Shown piece by piece: positions 37,791-45,235 of a DNA stretch of 64,000 nucleotides (the stretch's first letter is position 1; every line of letters starts with the position of its first letter). The stretch comes from Gracilimonas sp. (lineage in GTDB: Bacteria; Bacteroidota; Rhodothermia; Balneolales; Balneolaceae). The position numbers and the translations under genes were made by a program. Where the stretch lies: the NCBI RefSeq assembly GCF_014762685.1, contig NZ_JABURM010000005.1, positions 496,001-560,000 of the forward strand, written 5' to 3'. Below the pieces are notes generated by a model that did not search any database, was not told where the DNA came from, and saw only the letters and a program-made list of their open reading frames with translations.

Positions 37791-37999
37791 AAGTCTATTC
37801 GAGTGTCAAAAAATAGAGTTCAGTTTAGTAATCCAAGAGGTGAGAGACCTACTTGAAGCGCTTTTATTTTAAGCCATGAAATCCAAACAATTAGGTTTCA
37901 AAGAATTGATACGATGCATTTTAAAATTAATTACAAAAAGTTCAGAGTTGTTTCTATTTCAAAATTTCTGAGCTGTTTATACACTAACCAAACCAAAAG

Positions 38000-38644
38000 A
38001 TGATTAAAGTAATTATAGCTGATGATCATCCTCTGGTAAGAGAGGGCATTAAAAAAGTTCTGGTAAAAGGTGATCTCGAAATAGAGGTTATCGGAGAAGC
38101 ATCAGAATCAGAAGAACTGATGGACTTGTTGGATAAAGAATTGCCCAATTTATTAATTCTGGATATAGGAATGCCGGGTAAAAGTGGATTAGATATGTTA
38201 AATGAGATTAGGCAAAAATACAAAGATTTACGTGTTCTGATGCTGAGTATGCATCCGGAAGATCGATTTGCAGTACGGGCGCTTAAGGCCGGAGCCTATG
38301 GATATTTAAATAAAGAAAGTGTTACCGGTAAGCTTTTGAATGCAATAGAAACGATAGTAAATAGAAATAAGAGATATATCAGTGATAAAGTTGCTGAGCA
38401 ATTGGTTCGGGAGGTAAATGAGGGAGAATCTAATACACCCCATGAAAAACTTTCAGACCGTGAATTTGAGGTAATGTGTATGATTGCATCAGGTAAAAAG
38501 ATCAAAGAAATAGCAAAAGATCTTTCCCTGAGTACCAGGACTATACACACATATCGATCAAGATTAATGGATAAAATGGGGCTAAGATCAAATGTTGCAA
38601 TAACCCGATACGCATTAACTCATCAACTAATTGAAGAGCCCTAA
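38000..38644 (+). CDS. NarL/LuxR-family response regulator (orphan paralogue)
   Basis: A 214-residue regulator, clearly a paralogue of the one at 35747: both begin MIKVIIADDHPLVREGIKKV and share SMHPEDRFAVRALKAGA-type receiver and HTH sequences. The phospho-acceptor aspartate is in LILDIGMPGKSG. The HTH reads KIKEIAKDLSLSTRTIHTYRSRL. No kinase gene is adjacent, so it may be phosphorylated by the stressosome-linked kinase or another enzyme. It is 27 bp upstream of a sigma-54 activator that has no receiver of its own, suggesting a split regulatory pair or simple co-expression. Confidence 0.94.
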   Translation: MIKVIIADDHPLVREGIKKVLVKGDLEIEVIGEASESEELMDLLDKELPNLLILDIGMPGKSGLDMLNEIRQKYKDLRVLMLSMHPEDRFAVRALKAGAYGYLNKESVTGKLLNAIETIVNRNKRYISDKVAEQLVREVNEGESNTPHEKLSDREFEVMCMIASGKKIKEIAKDLSLSTRTIHTYRSRLMDKMGLRSNVAITRYALTHQLIEEP

Positions 38645-38671
38645 TTTTAATTTTATTTAAAGAAGAAGATT

Positions 38672-39817
38672 ATGCAAAGTGATAGTAAATACCATAAGGA
38701 AAGTAAGGACAAAATCGAACCCATTTTTATAGCGGAATCTCCATCCATGAAGGAGTTATGTTCCCAAATTAACAGGATTGCCAAAACAGAAGCTACTGTG
38801 CTTTTGACCGGTGAAAGTGGAACGGGGAAAGAAATTGTATCCCGGTTAATCCATCACCGAAGTGGACGAAAAGAAAGACCTTTTGTAGCCCTTAATTGCG
38901 GAGCCATTCCAAAAGATATTGTAGAAAGTGAATTATTTGGTTTTGAGAAAGGGGCTTTTACAGGGGCATTTAAACAAAAAGAAGGATGTTTTGAGTTAGC
39001 TGATAATGGAACTCTTTTTCTAGATGAAATAGGTGAGATGTGCTTGGATATGCAAGTAAAATTATTGCGGGCTGTTGAATATAAAACCTTTCGACGTATT
39101 GGTGGGAAAAAGGAAATTAAAACAGATGTTCGAATTATCGCAGCTACTAATCGGGACATGTCTGATGCGATGAAAAATGGTGAATTCAGAAAAGATCTTT
39201 TTTACAGATTAAGTGTCATTGAATTGCATATTCCTCCTTTAAGAGAACGAAAGGAAGATATACCGGCCTTGGTCAATTGTTTTCTGAATATGTTTTCTAA
39301 AAAATATAAATGTGAAGGCAAAAAATTATCGGACGAAAGTATGCAATTGCTATTAGAATATAATTGGCCGGGTAATGTAAGAGAACTGAGAAATACAATG
39401 GAAAGATGCGTTATAATGTGTCAGGATTCTACTATTCGTCCCGCTTATCTTACAAATGATATCTCAGGAATTAAGGAATATGAAGGTAATCAAGGAGCAT
39501 CTAATAACGATTTGGTTAATTCAACTACAAGGCTAGATAATGGCCATCAAAGATACACAATGAAAGAGAACAGTTATAGTAATGGCCACGATTTCGACTA
39601 TCAAAAAATTGAAAACAACGGAAATGGGTCTTACTCCCAAAAGGAATTAAATATTCCAGTTGGTGCCAGTATGCAGGAAGCAGAGAGAATATTGATCAAC
39701 AAAACTCTTTCTATGGTAGATAATAATAAATCAGAGGCAGCAAAAATTTTAGGGTTTAGTCGTCAGACTCTCCACAACAAATTGAATAAGTACAATGGGC
39801 AGAGTAGTACCTCATGA
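38672..39817 (+). CDS. Sigma-54-dependent transcriptional activator without N-terminal receiver (PspF-like)
   Basis: A 381-residue AAA+ activator. Only about 20 residues precede the AAA+ core, which carries Walker A GESGTGKE (47-54), the sigma-54 contact loop GAFTGA (94-99), Walker B LFLDE (115-119) and the arginine-finger region FRKDLFYRL (172-180). After a poorly conserved linker (about 265-335) a Fis-type HTH follows (NKSEAAKILGFSRQTLHNKL). All catalytic motifs look intact, so it should open sigma-54 promoters constitutively unless restrained by a partner. Candidate sigma-54 promoters stand in the exopolysaccharide locus 14-24 kb away. Confidence 0.94.
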   Translation: MQSDSKYHKESKDKIEPIFIAESPSMKELCSQINRIAKTEATVLLTGESGTGKEIVSRLIHHRSGRKERPFVALNCGAIPKDIVESELFGFEKGAFTGAFKQKEGCFELADNGTLFLDEIGEMCLDMQVKLLRAVEYKTFRRIGGKKEIKTDVRIIAATNRDMSDAMKNGEFRKDLFYRLSVIELHIPPLRERKEDIPALVNCFLNMFSKKYKCEGKKLSDESMQLLLEYNWPGNVRELRNTMERCVIMCQDSTIRPAYLTNDISGIKEYEGNQGASNNDLVNSTTRLDNGHQRYTMKENSYSNGHDFDYQKIENNGNGSYSQKELNIPVGASMQEAERILINKTLSMVDNNKSEAAKILGFSRQTLHNKLNKYNGQSSTS

Positions 39818-39835
39818 TTGGTTAAGAGAGATAAA

Positions 39836-39861
39836 AAGCACCCCTTTAGAGGGTGCTTCTT
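39836..39861 (+). terminator. Stem-loop after the sigma-54 activator
   Basis: AAGCACCC pairs with GGGTGCTT across a 7-nt loop, followed by CTTCTT. The T-run is weak; a stronger terminator lies 50 bp further. Confidence 0.55.
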
Positions 39862-39907
39862 CCATTCATAAAACAAAAAACCCCTAAGCCAACAAGCCAA
39901 CAAGCCA

Positions 39908-39948
39908 GGAAGCCTCAAATGGATAATTTGGGGCTTCCTCTTTTTTTT
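39908..39948 (+). terminator. Strong Rho-independent terminator
   Basis: A 13-bp stem (GGAAGCCTCAAAT with ATTTGGGGCTTCC, one G-T pair) and eight T residues. It ends the response-regulator/activator transcript before the convergent RsbT-like gene. Confidence 0.92.
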
Positions 39949-39980
39949 AATAATGTTTCAAATTTAGACAAAAAAGTAGT

Positions 39981-40430
39981 TTAGTTTTTATTGATATAAT
40001 GATCTATGCCTGATTCATTAAACCATTTTTCTAGTGTAAGACTGATAAGGTTATCATTATCAGATTCAATTATGAATTTGTCGTATACAGTTTTGATCTT
40101 TGTGAGTTTACTTTCTGCCTTTTTTTTCACTTCTGTTGAACCTGCAGTAGATGGAGTTTTAGAGCCTTCTAATTTTACTTGTTTTACTAAAAAAGAAACT
40201 CCGATACCTTGACTGTTTTCAAGGCTGCTAATTGTGGTGTGTATTTCTTTAAAAATATTAAGAAAAAGCCGATAGACTTCTGAAATAGAGGTTAGTAAAA
40301 CGGTAAGTTCAGCTTTACTAATATTTAGCAATAGCAATTCCTCTTGAATTTCATCTAAAATCTTATGTATGTCATTTGTACTGGTAACTTTGTTACTGAT
40401 AATGATTTTTTTAGAAAGCTTTTTATTCAT
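39981..40430 (-). CDS. RsbT-like GHKL-fold protein lacking ATP-binding boxes
   Basis: A 149-residue protein that aligns end to end by eye with the RsbT at 32824 (150 residues). The helix LLTSISEVYRLFLNIF matches IATALSEICRNVLEYAG, and the C-terminal strand-turn VYDKFIIESDNDNLISLTLEKWF matches IMDKFEIHSNIGKGTTVIMAKWL. The N-box asparagine is replaced by leucine, the G1 box DTGPGIED is gone (VKQVKLEG), and the glycine-rich G2 loop is replaced by a lysine-rich stretch. If the homology holds, it is a catalytically dead RsbT that could compete for RsbS or for the RsbU_N-like kinase domain. Homology is my inference; no database search was run. Confidence 0.65.
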   Translation of the reverse strand: MNKKLSKKIIISNKVTSTNDIHKILDEIQEELLLLNISKAELTVLLTSISEVYRLFLNIFKEIHTTISSLENSQGIGVSFLVKQVKLEGSKTPSTAGSTEVKKKAESKLTKIKTVYDKFIIESDNDNLISLTLEKWFNESGIDHYINKN

Positions 40431-40614
40431 AGGATAGTTTTTAAAAGCAAATGAAATACAGATAATTTGATAGATATGAAATTAGCCAACGATAAAATAG
40501 CTAATCATTAAATTTTAAGCATCTCACCCCATATCTTAAATAATCAATGAAATGACGGAGAGGATTCTTTATACCACCGCTGTAAATATTGAAAAAAATA
40601 AAATCAAATAAAAA

Positions 40615-40640
40615 TCCGAACCGGGTTCCCCCGGTTCGGA
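40615..40640 (-). terminator. Rho-independent terminator after GH18 gene (- strand)
   Basis: An 11-bp GC-rich stem (TCCGAACCGGG with its complement, 4-nt loop) followed on the - strand by TTTTTATTT. It lies 45 bp past the stop of the 40686-43292 gene. Confidence 0.9.
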
Positions 40641-40685
40641 TAAAAGTTGCAAATGGTGGACTAAGCCTGCCATATTTATTATTTA

Positions 40686-43292
40686 TTAACTATTTGTTGA
40701 TTTCTTGAATCGGAGATTATCAACATAGTAAGTCTTTTGAACTCCACTTCCTTCCAAAAGATCAATTCGATGAATAGTATTGTTATTTGGGTTCAACTCG
40801 GACATGGGGATGCTAATGATTACCCATTGGTTAGCCGGAATAGAACCATGTTTGACTTTAGGAAAGGATTGTCCTTCATCATTTTCTAACATAACACTGA
40901 ATGAATTTTCGCTGCTGGTTGAATATACTGCGAACTCAATAGCCGAATATTCGGAAGGGTTCACATTTTGGGCATTGCTCCAACTTCCGCTATGCATGGA
41001 AAGACTGCCCCATTTATTTTGTACAACTTTAATTGCGCGTGTTCCGCTTTGTACCTTTTCTGTATTCTGATAGTCTATGGAAGCATTCCATGATGTATTT
41101 ATCCACGGGGAAATCAGATCATCAGTATAAACTTCTTGATAACTAGTAGGGGCTGGTTCCGGTTCAGAATCATCTACTGAACCGTTTGTACCTGATCCTA
41201 ATAAATTGAAGTTATCGATATAATATGTTCTGGTATCGCCGCTTATTTCCATGATGCTTATACGGTGCACTGCATGGTTGTTAGGGTTGAGTTCACTAAC
41301 CGGAATTTGCATTAAAGTCCATTTTCCTGCTGCAATTTCTCCAATAGAAACTTTGGGGAAGGATTGACCACTGTCATTTTGCAGCATTACATTAAATGAA
41401 GATTGTTGATCTTGTGCAAATACTGAAAATTCAACGAATTCATGATCAGAGGAGATGATTTCTTGCGGGCTTCCCCAACTTCCGCTGTGCAGGGAAAAAC
41501 CGCCCCAACGGTTTTGCTCGATCTTGATCGACTTATTTCCTGATTTAACTTTCTCATTGCTGTTAAAATCAACTATGGTACTCCAAGATGCATTAATCCA
41601 GGGGGAATTCAGCTCATCACCGAAAATCACATCACTCACAACGGTGTCTGTAGCTCCATCGTCAGTGTTATCTTCTTCCGGATTATCGTTGCCTTCATCA
41701 GGTGTAGAGTTGTCTACAGTTACATTAATCACACTTGTAGAGGTGTTTCCTGCTGCATCCGATGCAACTGCTTTTAATTCAGAAGTACTAAGATCTGTAG
41801 AAGATAAAAGATTACTTGAACTTGTGTTAGTGTCCCAACTATAGATATAGGGATCAAAGCTGAAATTATGGACTGATTCTCCATTGATAAAAAGTTCAAC
41901 ATTTGAAACATCAGTATTGTCTATTGCTTCAATATTGATATCTATGATACCTGAAACTGTACTGCCATCAGCAGGGGCTGTAACGTTTACGGTAGGAGCT
42001 GTTATATCTTTTTCAGGCTCAGTTGGAGTAGTTGAACCATTGTTCATAGCCACTTTAACAGCTTGTAAGAGGTTGTCTCGCTGACCTTCCGGCTGATCTT
42101 TTCTGTATCCACCACTCAGTTCCCAAATGATAGTTCCACCTAATCCTTTTTCACGAGCGTAATCAAATTTAGCTTGAATGCTTTTCTCATCGTCATAGGA
42201 GATAAACTTGTCATTTGAACTTCCGGATTGGTCAATACTCAAATAAGCTCCGAGAGCCTGATCATCCCATCTATAATTATCAGCGTGATAATAATCATTC
42301 ATAATTTTGTGATAAGGAACGTTATCCTGAACTGTTGGTGCAGTATCCCAAGCTTGGTTCGGGCTGGTAACACCGCCTGTATTGGTTCCGGTTCCTCCAC
42401 TCCATACATAACCGTAGAAATCGATCCCAATTCCTATTTTGGAAGCAGGTACTCCTGCGGCGATAAAAGCTTTTACTTTTTCGTCAATAGAAGGCAATGG
42501 TTTAGACATTCCAGGGAAAGTAAGTCCTCCGCTGTAAACTGCTGCATTGTGCCAGCTTACCCAGCCTTCCCATGCACCACTAAAATCGTATGTCATTAAG
42601 TTAACGTGGTCAACCTTGTCATGTATTTGACCAAATAATTCAGGATGCCAGTTTGTTACAACTGAGACTAATGGTTCAGATGCCAAAGGGACATCAATCG
42701 TTTCTAACGCAAGGTTTAGTTCATCAATGAATGCTATGTAATTATCAACATCACCACTTTGTATAGGTTCCATATCGATATCTACACCATCAAATCCCCA
42801 TTGTACCATTATATTTACAATGTTAGCTACAAAGGTGGCTCGATTAGCTGGTTTGATAGCACTGGAAAAGCCGTCGTAATTGCCCCATCCACCTATCGAG
42901 AACATAACGGGTTTACCATTTTCATGACCTGCCGTTATAATCGAGTTGATACGTTCAGGGCTTAGGTTTTCATAAGCTGCTACTGCAGAAAGTGATCCGT
43001 CTGCTTTTGCGCTAAATGCAAAATAGTACAGATGCGTAAAAGCATCCCAGTCAATTTCTTCGGTTGGCAGATTTCCCCAGTTTCCTGTGGGTTCTACATA
43101 ATGATTCCAGGAAGCCATATAAGCACCAACCCATAGGTCGGTATTGGTTTCCACTTTAGATTGTTTACTTGATTCTGAAGAGTATTCCTCTTTTGAGTTT
43201 TGGTTATTATTTGTTTCCAGGTTAGGACCTGTTATTTCTGAGCAATTACTCAAAAAAACAGATGCAATGATTAAGAATGCTAGTTTTCTCAT
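40686..43292 (-). CDS. GH18 chitinase-like lipoprotein with Ig-like and two carbohydrate-binding-like domains
   Basis: An 868-residue lipoprotein (lipobox FLSNC, Cys17). Residues about 53-415 form a GH18 TIM barrel with the full catalytic motif DGVDIDME (D168 to E175). A bacterial Ig-like domain follows (about 430-545, TVNVTAPADGSTVSGIIDINIEA). Two tandem beta-sandwich modules of about 145 residues close the protein (each with SPWINASW/SPWINTSW, SGNKSIKI/SGTRAIKV and YYIDNFN/YYVDNLR motifs). The enzyme would hydrolyse chitin or another beta-1,4-GlcNAc polymer at the cell surface. It is a paralogue of the shorter GH18 gene upstream. Confidence 0.92.
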   Translation of the reverse strand: MRKLAFLIIASVFLSNCSEITGPNLETNNNQNSKEEYSSESSKQSKVETNTDLWVGAYMASWNHYVEPTGNWGNLPTEEIDWDAFTHLYYFAFSAKADGSLSAVAAYENLSPERINSIITAGHENGKPVMFSIGGWGNYDGFSSAIKPANRATFVANIVNIMVQWGFDGVDIDMEPIQSGDVDNYIAFIDELNLALETIDVPLASEPLVSVVTNWHPELFGQIHDKVDHVNLMTYDFSGAWEGWVSWHNAAVYSGGLTFPGMSKPLPSIDEKVKAFIAAGVPASKIGIGIDFYGYVWSGGTGTNTGGVTSPNQAWDTAPTVQDNVPYHKIMNDYYHADNYRWDDQALGAYLSIDQSGSSNDKFISYDDEKSIQAKFDYAREKGLGGTIIWELSGGYRKDQPEGQRDNLLQAVKVAMNNGSTTPTEPEKDITAPTVNVTAPADGSTVSGIIDINIEAIDNTDVSNVELFINGESVHNFSFDPYIYSWDTNTSSSNLLSSTDLSTSELKAVASDAAGNTSTSVINVTVDNSTPDEGNDNPEEDNTDDGATDTVVSDVIFGDELNSPWINASWSTIVDFNSNEKVKSGNKSIKIEQNRWGGFSLHSGSWGSPQEIISSDHEFVEFSVFAQDQQSSFNVMLQNDSGQSFPKVSIGEIAAGKWTLMQIPVSELNPNNHAVHRISIMEISGDTRTYYIDNFNLLGSGTNGSVDDSEPEPAPTSYQEVYTDDLISPWINTSWNASIDYQNTEKVQSGTRAIKVVQNKWGSLSMHSGSWSNAQNVNPSEYSAIEFAVYSTSSENSFSVMLENDEGQSFPKVKHGSIPANQWVIISIPMSELNPNNNTIHRIDLLEGSGVQKTYYVDNLRFKKSTNS

Positions 43293-43639
43293 GATTGTTT
43301 ATTATCTCTTGTTTGGTTAATAGCTCAAATATTGAGCTTAAGAAGGGCTGTCTTAACCGGTGATCTAAATCAATAGATGTACTTGGCGTGGCCTCTTGAT
43401 TGTAATACGTTCAACTATTTTTATGTAATAAATAATAATTGAAAATTGTAATAAATCTTATCACAATTGTGTACCCAATGATATTACGTTTTGTTCCAAA
43501 AAAAAAGATTGTTTTGTAAAAAAAATGAGAAAAAGAAATTACATGGCAATCTATATATCTAATAAACATTATCTTAAGGGGTGAAGAAATTATTAAAATT
43601 TTTTAATAAAAAAACTTTCAGAAGTATTAGATTTTATAT

Positions 43640-43750
43640 AAGTGTAACAAATATTCTTCTTACACTTTATCGTTATAAATAGGAGGGGTTATACTTAATT
43701 TTACAATGTTGTCTCATTTTTTGAGACAATAAATTGCGCTAAAGTGTAAG
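43640..43750. promoter_or_regulatory. Cluster of AAGTGTAA/TTACACTT half-sites
   Basis: AAGTGTAA (43640-43647) is inverted as TTACACTT (43660-43667), and the longer CTTACACTTTA (43659-43669) has a perfect 11-bp inverted copy TAAAGTGTAAG (43740-43750). Three half-sites within 110 bp upstream of a chitinase gene look like binding sites of a dimeric regulator. Confidence 0.5.
43709..43729. repeat. TTGTCTCA/TGAGACAA hairpin
   Basis: A perfect 8-bp inverted repeat with a T5 loop lies inside the span of the larger 11-bp inverted repeat at 43659-43750. It could be an operator or an RNA hairpin. Confidence 0.5.
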
Positions 43751-43872
43751 TATTAAGAAGAGCAGATTGAATTTTTTTAAATAATAACTCAGATTTCAGT
43801 AGGATTTGAAAAAGATAAGTATCTGAGCTTTACAATTTTGATAAGCGATTCGTGTTGGTTTTATATTTATAA

Positions 43873-45051
43873 CTACCGATGCAGTTCTTTTTTTACTTTT
43901 TGCAGCAAAAGATCTTTTTTTCCTTTAGGCGCTTCTTTTTGATACCCTCCGCTTAAGTCCCATATTATTACTCCGCCAATATTTTTTTCGCGCACATAAT
44001 TTATTTTGGCTTCTATACTTTTTTCATCATCGTATGAAATGAATTGCTTGTATAACGGAATAAGGTGGTCTTTACTTAAGTAAGCAGCTTTAGCTTCTGC
44101 ATCCCATTGATAGTTTTCTTTTTCAAAATATTCTTTCATTATTTGATGATAAGGCACATTTGATTGTACAGTAGGAGGGATGGTCCAATTTTGTAGAGGT
44201 CCAGTGACAAATCCGGACCACACATATCCATAGAAATCTATTCCAATCCCAAGTTTTTCTTTAGGAACTCCTGCTTTTAAAAATTTTTCAACTTCACTGT
44301 TTGCTGAAGGAAGCGGCCTATCCGAATCAAGAAACGTTTTACCTCCACTATATACGGGAGAATTATGCCAACTGACCCAGCCTTCCCATGCACCGCTAAA
44401 GTCATATGTCATTAAATTAATCTGATCAAATTTGGTATGGAGCTCCGCAAATATGTTTGGACTCCAATTGGTAGCAGTTGTCAGATATGGTGTTAGACCA
44501 AGTGGAGTTCGTCTTTTTTGTAGCTGGCTGTGAAGTTCTGTAATAAATGCTTTATAATTTTCTTCATCATGGGGTTTAATAGGCTCCATATCAATATCTA
44601 CCCCATCAAACCCCCATTTTTCCATAACCATTATTATACTTCTTATGAAATGTTCTCTTGAATCTGATTTAATGGCTTCACTGAAACCGGAGTAGTTTCC
44701 CCAACCGCCAACTGAAAAAAGTACGGGGGTATTATGGCTATGTGCAGCCGATACAATGGATTTAATACGGCTTGGACTGAAGGTTTCATATTCTTTTATA
44801 GGAGCAAGATTACCATTTTGATCAACGGTTAATGCAAAGTAAAAAAGATGAGTAAAAGCATCCCAATCAATTTCTTCAGTTGGTAAATTACCCCAATTTC
44901 CTCCAGGGGGAGCATGATGATTCCAGGCTCCGAAATAGGCACTTACCCAAATGTCAGTCTCTTTAATACTCCCTACTGAATTTGGAGTAACAAAAATTTC
45001 ACAGGAACTAAATATAAGGATCAATGAAATAAGTATAGGAAACTTTTTCAT
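43873..45051 (-). CDS. GH18 chitinase-like lipoprotein, catalytic domain only
   Basis: A 392-residue lipoprotein (Cys17 in FSSC) made of a single GH18 barrel. The catalytic motif DGVDIDME (D149 to E156) is intact, and sequence blocks such as NWGNLPTEEIDWDAFTHL and VNLMTYDFSGAWEGW-like (here INLMTYDFSGAWEGW) are shared with the 868-residue paralogue. It lacks the Ig-like and binding modules. It may process soluble oligomers while the larger enzyme binds polymer. Its start is 185 bp past the end of the FN3-repeat gene. Confidence 0.92.
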   Translation of the reverse strand: MKKFPILISLILIFSSCEIFVTPNSVGSIKETDIWVSAYFGAWNHHAPPGGNWGNLPTEEIDWDAFTHLFYFALTVDQNGNLAPIKEYETFSPSRIKSIVSAAHSHNTPVLFSVGGWGNYSGFSEAIKSDSREHFIRSIIMVMEKWGFDGVDIDMEPIKPHDEENYKAFITELHSQLQKRRTPLGLTPYLTTATNWSPNIFAELHTKFDQINLMTYDFSGAWEGWVSWHNSPVYSGGKTFLDSDRPLPSANSEVEKFLKAGVPKEKLGIGIDFYGYVWSGFVTGPLQNWTIPPTVQSNVPYHQIMKEYFEKENYQWDAEAKAAYLSKDHLIPLYKQFISYDDEKSIEAKINYVREKNIGGVIIWDLSGGYQKEAPKGKKDLLLQKVKKELHR

Positions 45052-45235
45052 GATCGAAAGAGCTTTATTAATGTTTCAAAACTTGATAAAATGACACTTT
45101 TATTTATTAAGTTTTAATTCACCAAAATGTTCCAAATCCTACAAAAAAATCATAAAAATTTACATTTGATGTAGTAGAATTGGTCTTTTAGCCCGGACAT
45201 TCCTTTTTTAATAAGGAATAATGTTATCCATAGCT

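Larger units (their letters stand above)
43293..43872. other. 580-bp intergenic region between the two chitinase genes
   Basis: AT-rich and non-coding. It contains several short inverted repeats described separately (TTACACTT/AAGTGTAA half-sites and a TTGTCTCA hairpin) and no terminator that I can recognise. It should hold the promoter and regulatory sites of the downstream GH18 gene. Confidence 0.6.

Noticed and set aside
43400-43420. TGGCGTGGCCTCTTGAT as a sigma-54 element
   Set aside because: The GG to G spacing is one base too long, and it points away from the chitinase gene.
45190-45220. ATTCCTT/AAGGAAT stem as terminator of the FN3-repeat gene
   Set aside because: The stem is short and AT-rich and lacks a T run on the - strand.
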